From Blastomonas sp. (GTDB lineage Bacteria > Pseudomonadota > Alphaproteobacteria > Sphingomonadales > Sphingomonadaceae), in the NCBI RefSeq assembly GCF_030373265.1, contig NZ_JAUCZC010000002.1, positions 153,314 through 217,313 of the forward strand: 64,000 nucleotides of DNA, given 5' to 3'. The notes under the pieces are model-generated. The model made no database searches. It was not told the DNA's origin and saw only the letters and a list, made by a program, of their open reading frames with translations. Positions 57,914 through 64,000 of the stretch are shown in pieces (position 1 is the first letter of the stretch; every line of letters starts with the position of its first letter). A program made the translations under genes and the position numbers.

Positions 57914-59332
57914 ATGCGCAGGAGCATCTCATGGGCTGCGCTGGCTCTGGCGGTTTCGGGAGTCGCAGGTCCAATCGGGCCCGGCCATGCCCAGGTTGCC
58001 AAGCCAGTATCCCCGCCGCCTGTCAGCCTCCACATCACCCGGTCACCGGATGCCACATCGGACCGGCCCATCCGCGCCGAATACCGGCTTGCCCGGCCTG
58101 CACGCGCGCTGCATTTCGCCCCCCAGCTCGATGGCTACCGTGCCATGGACTGGCAGCCGGAAACCGCCGGGTTCCGCTGGGTGCGCGAAGAAGATGGCGA
58201 ACGCATCGAGCGCACCGACGGCAAGCCTTTCGCGGACCTCGCGTTCAACATCCCGGTTCAGTACCGCTCGCTCGAAAAGTCCTATGCCCCGTTTTCGCCG
58301 TTCAGCGATGGCGGGCTGCTGTTGTATTCCGGCCATTTCCAGACCTGCCCATCGCTGCCCTGCAAAGGCACCGAGCCACTGGCCATCTCGATCGCCGCCC
58401 CTGGCGCCACGATCGGCGTCGGCGGCAAGCGCACCGCGAACAGCGCCACCTTCATCAGCCGCGAGGAAGGAACCAACGTCTATATCGGCACGGCCGAGCC
58501 GGTCACCACCTCGGGCTTCCTGGCGATCGTCGACCCCGAGCTGCAGCCCGCGCTGCGCGACCACCTGCTGCAATCGCTGCCCCAGTCGATGCGCGAACTC
58601 GCCGCGATCTATGGCCAGCTTGCGATCACCCCCGAGCTCTACGTGTCGCTCGATCCACAGCCGCCGTCAGGGACCAGCCTGTCGAGCCAGGGCGGCACAT
58701 TGCCGGGCCAGGTGTTCATTCATCTCTACGGCGATGGCTGGCGCAAGCCGATCGTGCCGGGTGACGTGCTGTGGCTCGACTGGTTCTTCGCGCACGAGGC
58801 CGCGCACTTCTTCCAGCGCGCCGGCACAAATGACGTTATCGGTCCGGATTCGGAAGCCTGGACCCACGAAGGCGGTGCCGACGCGATGGCGGCGCTGGTG
58901 ATGCGCGGCCGCAGCGATACCGAGCGCGCCTATGTCATCCGGCGCATCGCCGAGGCGCGCAAGGTCTGCGCTGCAGGGTTGTCGCAGGTGCCGCTCAATA
59001 TGGCGACGCGCGCGGGCAAGTTCGATCTGCACTATCAGTGCGGCATGCTGATCGCGCTGGCGATCGACGCCGATGTCCGGCGCGGGTCGGGCGGGGCAAA
59101 AGGCCTGCACGACGTCAACCGCAGCTTCTTCGCCACGGTGCGCGCAGGGACGGCGTGGAGCGGCACGAGCTTCCTCGCCACCGCGCGCCGCACCGGGCTC
59201 AGCGCGCCGACGCTGGCCGCGATCACCGCGATGACCCGGCAGAAGCTGACCGACCCCGCGCGGCAGATCGATGCGATGCTGCAACAGGCGGGGGTCGATG
59301 TTGCCGAGCAGCCAGGACCCTCCGGACCCTGA
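57914..59332 (+). CDS. Secreted protein with a gluzincin-like HEAAH motif
   Basis: 472 residues with a signal peptide (about 1-26, HAQ). The N-terminal 240 residues are beta-rich, resembling the N-terminal half of M1/M61-type peptidases; then WLDWFFAHEAAHFFQ gives an HExxH site at about 294-298, followed by SEAWTHEGGADAMAALVM with a Glu about 21 residues later, the spacing of a zinc aminopeptidase-like active site though one or two residues longer than M1. Helices follow. A metallopeptidase is inferred; substrate and export route beyond the inner membrane are unknown. The last 30 residues are Pro/Gly-rich. Confidence 0.7.
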   Translation: MRRSISWAALALAVSGVAGPIGPGHAQVAKPVSPPPVSLHITRSPDATSDRPIRAEYRLARPARALHFAPQLDGYRAMDWQPETAGFRWVREEDGERIERTDGKPFADLAFNIPVQYRSLEKSYAPFSPFSDGGLLLYSGHFQTCPSLPCKGTEPLAISIAAPGATIGVGGKRTANSATFISREEGTNVYIGTAEPVTTSGFLAIVDPELQPALRDHLLQSLPQSMRELAAIYGQLAITPELYVSLDPQPPSGTSLSSQGGTLPGQVFIHLYGDGWRKPIVPGDVLWLDWFFAHEAAHFFQRAGTNDVIGPDSEAWTHEGGADAMAALVMRGRSDTERAYVIRRIAEARKVCAAGLSQVPLNMATRAGKFDLHYQCGMLIALAIDADVRRGSGGAKGLHDVNRSFFATVRAGTAWSGTSFLATARRTGLSAPTLAAITAMTRQKLTDPARQIDAMLQQAGVDVAEQPGPSGP

Positions 59333-59344
59333 CGCGACCCCGGC

Positions 59345-60139
59345 TCAGTTGCCGCTGATCAGGTCCCCCAGAGATCCCAGCGCCGAGCCTTCGCCGCGGT
59401 TCTGCCCGCCGCGGCTGCCCGCTGCCGCCAGCATCCGTCCGGCAAGCCGCGAGAACGGCAGCGACTGGATCCACACATGGCCGGGTCCGCGCAGCCGCGC
59501 AAAGAACAGCCCCTCGCCGCCGAACAGCGACGACTTGATCCCGCCTGCCGAGATCAGATCGAAATCCACGCCCGAGGTGAACGCGGCGACGCAGCCGGTA
59601 TCGACATGCAGCTCCTCGCCCGCCGCCAGCTCGCGCTCGATCAGCGCGCCGCCCATCTGCACGAACACCATGCCATCGCCCTCGAGCTTCTGCATGATGA
59701 AGCCCTCGCCGCCGAACAGCCCGGTGAGGATGCGCCGCTGGAAGTGCACGCCGATCGACACGCCCTTGGCGGCGGCCAGAAAGCTGTCCTTCTGGCAGAT
59801 CAGCTTGCCGTTATAGCGGGTCAGATCGATCGGCAGGATGTTGCCCGGCGTCGGCGCCCCGAACGCCACGCGCGCCTTGCCCGTGCCGTTGTGGGTGAAC
59901 ACCGTGGTGAACAGGCTCTCGCCGGTGACCAGCCGTTTGCCCGCGCCGAGCAGCGCCCCCATGATGCCGCTGCCCTGGTTGGCGCTGCCATCGCCGAACA
60001 CCGTGGTCATCTCGATGCTGGAATCCTTCCACACCATCGCCCCGGCTTCCGCCACCGCGCTCTCGCCGGGATCGAGCTCGATCTCGACGAACTGCAGTTC
60101 CTGTCCCTTGATCTCAAAGTCGATTTCGTGCGCGGGCAT
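59345..60139 (-). CDS. AIM24/TIGR00266-family protein
   Basis: 264 residues from ATG 60139 (AGGAGAG upstream). The family's beta-jellyroll is clear: DFEIKGQELQFVEIELDPGESAVAEAGAMVWKDSSIEMTT... GKLICQKDSFLAAAKGVSIGVHFQRRI... GEGFIMQKLEGDGMVFVQMGG... GEELHVDTGCVAAF. The C-terminus is Gly-rich. TIGR00266/AIM24 proteins are mostly uncharacterised, mitochondrial or membrane-associated in eukaryotes. It is convergent with the HEAAH protein; only 12 bases separate them. Confidence 0.88.
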   Translation of the reverse strand: MPAHEIDFEIKGQELQFVEIELDPGESAVAEAGAMVWKDSSIEMTTVFGDGSANQGSGIMGALLGAGKRLVTGESLFTTVFTHNGTGKARVAFGAPTPGNILPIDLTRYNGKLICQKDSFLAAAKGVSIGVHFQRRILTGLFGGEGFIMQKLEGDGMVFVQMGGALIERELAAGEELHVDTGCVAAFTSGVDFDLISAGGIKSSLFGGEGLFFARLRGPGHVWIQSLPFSRLAGRMLAAAGSRGGQNRGEGSALGSLGDLISGN

Positions 60140-60388
60140 GGGGTTCTCTCCTGATGGTGTTGGGTGGCAGGAGATTATCGTGGGGATGTGACAGCTGCAA
60201 TGCGGCGGGTCACAGGGGGTAATGCCTAGGGGGCGTTGCAGCATCCCTCACGGATGGGGCCTATATACCTGATTGACCCAGCGCGCGAACCCGGCATGAT
60301 GCATGCGCGGGTATAAGACGGCCATCCGACAAGCGCAGCACTTCGGTGTGCTTCCCCGCTATCATGCCGGAACCCAACCGGAGCGGGA

Positions 60389-61048
60389 ATGAGTAATTGG
60401 CAACCTCCAAGTGAAAGCGACTTCAACGATAAGTGGTTTACGCCACTTGAGGCCGTCGATGCTCTCGACGCGGACCTTGCTGATTCTACAGAACTTTGGA
60501 AAATAGTTGAGCAACTTCGGGCTGGCCAGGTCATAGCTGTGGCACGCACGTCACAGCTGAGACCTGACTTGGCCGTTGTGGTTCCTTTTTCTCTCGTCCC
60601 CGCCGGGGCTTGGCGACGGATGATGCAAAACGACGAGTACCGTTTTTGGAGAACTGGATGTTTGGTGGTTGACGCACCGCCAAGCGACCTCTGGGCAAAT
60701 CACCGCGAAGCCAAAGAGCGGTACTTTGACATACGATTTGACCCTGAGAGTTTCTCAGGCAAGCCTCCGCCTATAGAGTTCGGAGGACCCGGGCCTACCC
60801 CACCACTGGATACCGGCCCTGTGGGTGCGGGTACTGCTAATGACCTCAAGCCAGTAAGCGCAAACGAAAACATGCGACTCGCCAAGGCAATCGCCCATGG
60901 TTGGGGCGACGTTATGTCAGAATCAGAAGCATGGGCTGCAGCGAAGCAGTTTCGGCCGAACTTAAAAATCCCAAAGCATCCATTTCTGGTGCAATTCCGG
61001 ATTTTTAGAGGCGCGAAAAGCCGCGGAAAACCCCCGAAAACTGGGTAA
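60389..61048 (+). CDS. Hypothetical protein, AT-richer accessory gene
   Basis: 219 residues with no recognised domain: MSNWQPPSESDFNDKWFTPLEAVDALDADLADS... ending KIPKHPFLVQFRIFRGAKSRGKPPKTG. The middle has a Pro/Gly hinge (PPPIEFGGPGPTPPLDTGPVG) between two charged halves. GC content and codon choice (frequent AAA, TTT, AGA) differ from the GC-rich neighbours, suggesting recent transfer. The basic Lys/Arg tail could bind nucleic acid, which is speculation. GGAG (GCGGGAATG) precedes the start. Confidence 0.6.
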   Translation: MSNWQPPSESDFNDKWFTPLEAVDALDADLADSTELWKIVEQLRAGQVIAVARTSQLRPDLAVVVPFSLVPAGAWRRMMQNDEYRFWRTGCLVVDAPPSDLWANHREAKERYFDIRFDPESFSGKPPPIEFGGPGPTPPLDTGPVGAGTANDLKPVSANENMRLAKAIAHGWGDVMSESEAWAAAKQFRPNLKIPKHPFLVQFRIFRGAKSRGKPPKTG

Positions 61049-61052
61049 TAAT

Positions 61053-61065
61053 CCAATATTATTGG
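61053..61065. other. Short AT-rich dyad after the accessory gene
   Basis: CCAATA-T-TATTGG, 5 bases after the accessory ORF stop, lies in a 90-bp AT-rich stretch that departs from the regional base composition. It could be a protein-binding site or the border of the acquired patch. Confidence 0.35.
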
Positions 61066-61193
61066 CCTAGCTCTGGTCTAATGTCGGATTAAATTGATGG
61101 CCTAATTGGTCAGTGCGAGATTGTTGCCGTCAACCCGGAAAGCCGGGCAGCGATGGAGCAAAAACAATGGGACCATGATCTAGCGGAAACGAA

Positions 61194-61217
61194 AACGCCG
61201 CCCGTTAAGGCGGCGTT
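61194..61217. terminator. Strong hairpin, AACGCCGCC stem
   Basis: AACGCCGCC (61194-61202) and GGCGGCGTT (61209-61217) pair perfectly over 9 bp with a 6-base loop. On the minus strand it is followed by TTCGTTTTC-type sequence, weakly terminator-like; no gene runs into it from the right on that strand. On the plus strand it may separate the accessory gene from the small ORF. Confidence 0.45.
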
Positions 61218-61312
61218 CCGAACCGGGGCCGATGGCCCGCGATACGTGTGCAAAACGAATAATCGCACCATCGGCCACCGGATACAACCCACATCATGCG
61301 ATGGAGGGTCTG

Positions 61313-61393
61313 ATGATCTTCATCCACGCGTATTATCGCATTCGCTTCGGACGTGTCGAACACGTCCGGGCGCACTTTCGTAGCAAGTACTAG
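61313..61393 (+). CDS. Very small ORF with a strong ribosome binding site
   Basis: 26 residues: MIFIHAYYRIRFGRVEHVRA then HFRSKY. GGAGGG lies 5 bases upstream of ATG and a strong terminator begins 31 bases after the stop, so it has all marks of a small gene of its own. It is amphipathic, aromatic and Arg/His-rich, with no transmembrane helix. It could be a small regulatory peptide, toxin, or leader peptide, or its RNA may be the functional product. Confidence 0.5.
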   Translation: MIFIHAYYRIRFGRVEHVRAHFRSKY

Positions 61394-61423
61394 TCCTAAG
61401 GGGCAGCATTTTTCGAACACCTG

Positions 61424-61452
61424 GGGAGAGCGCTTCGGCGCTCTCCCTTTTT
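61424..61452 (+). terminator. Rho-independent terminator after the small ORF
   Basis: GGGAGAGCGC (61424-61433), a TTCG tetraloop and GCGCTCTCCC (61438-61447) give a perfect 10-bp stem followed by TTTTT. It insulates the small ORF from the thiC riboswitch. Confidence 0.92.
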
Positions 61453-61545
61453 GTCGCGACACGGTACTTGGTGCCTCGTCGGGATCGACACTGAGAGCCC
61501 GCTGATGAGAACACGGGTCAGAATTTTGCTAGCCTTAACGCTTAG

Positions 61546-64000
<2,455 letters not shown>

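Noticed and set aside
61153..61383. 76-codon frame through the AACGCCGCC hairpin
   Set aside because: It contains a perfect hairpin and overlaps the better-supported small ORF in another frame; no ribosome binding site.

Overview
The window is about 65% GC chromosomal DNA from an alphaproteobacterium, most likely a sphingomonad that is an aerobic anoxygenic phototroph. The reasons are a bacteriochlorophyll and reaction-centre cluster (bchC-X-Y-Z, pufB-A-L-M-C), a TonB-dependent receptor operon, many short overlapping operons, and palindromic intergenic repeats of the kind common in Sphingomonadales. A Blastomonas- or Sphingomonas-like host is an inference from gene content only.

Layout. 1-8 kb: the 3' part of a Tat-exported serine hydrolase, mutY, a divergent dciA-like (DUF721) gene, two DsbA-like thiol oxidoreductases and smc. 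7.8-8.4 kb: a brnT-brnA toxin-antitoxin pair with its own promoter and palindromic operator. 8.5-13 kb: an AsmA-family protein and a periplasmic katG sharing a bidirectional terminator. 13.2-16.1 kb: a RelE/HigB-type toxin-antitoxin pair downstream of uvrB. 16-21.8 kb: a DUF3617 lipoprotein, serine hydrolase, VOC protein, M20 amidohydrolase, small HNH protein, LysE exporter and small membrane proteins.

21.9-30.6 kb, minus strand: the photosynthesis operon bchCXYZ-pufBALMC. The bch genes are joined by 4-base overlaps. A promoter ahead of bchC overlaps two PpsR/CrtJ-type boxes spaced 8 bp apart, a perfect 16-bp palindrome precedes pufB, stem-loops lie between pufA and pufL, and a 15-bp hairpin terminates the unit after pufC. 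It supplies chlorophyllide reductase, BchC dehydrogenase, LH1 and the reaction centre with its tetraheme cytochrome.

31-42 kb: an SRPBCC protein with a zinc alcohol dehydrogenase, a receiver protein with a multi-PAS HWE-type histidine kinase, an iron-uptake operon (small ORF, PepSY protein, small membrane protein, TonB receptor) behind a Fur-like box, tRNA-Gly(GCC), and a thioredoxin/LON-domain pair. 42-47 kb, minus strand: rnd-lptC-lptA-lptB-rpoN. 47-54 kb: a double cold-shock protein, a PadR operon with a palindromic operator, an acyl-CoA dehydrogenase/SDR pair and ung. 54-64 kb: a VOC protein, isocitrate lyase, MipA-like porin, a secreted HExxH protein, an AIM24-family protein, an AT-richer accessory patch with a 26-residue ORF, and TPP riboswitch-thiC followed by a truncated lipoprotein gene.

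Two families of palindromic repeats are scattered between genes. One copy appears to have become the puf terminator and another supplies the likely start codon of a serine hydrolase.
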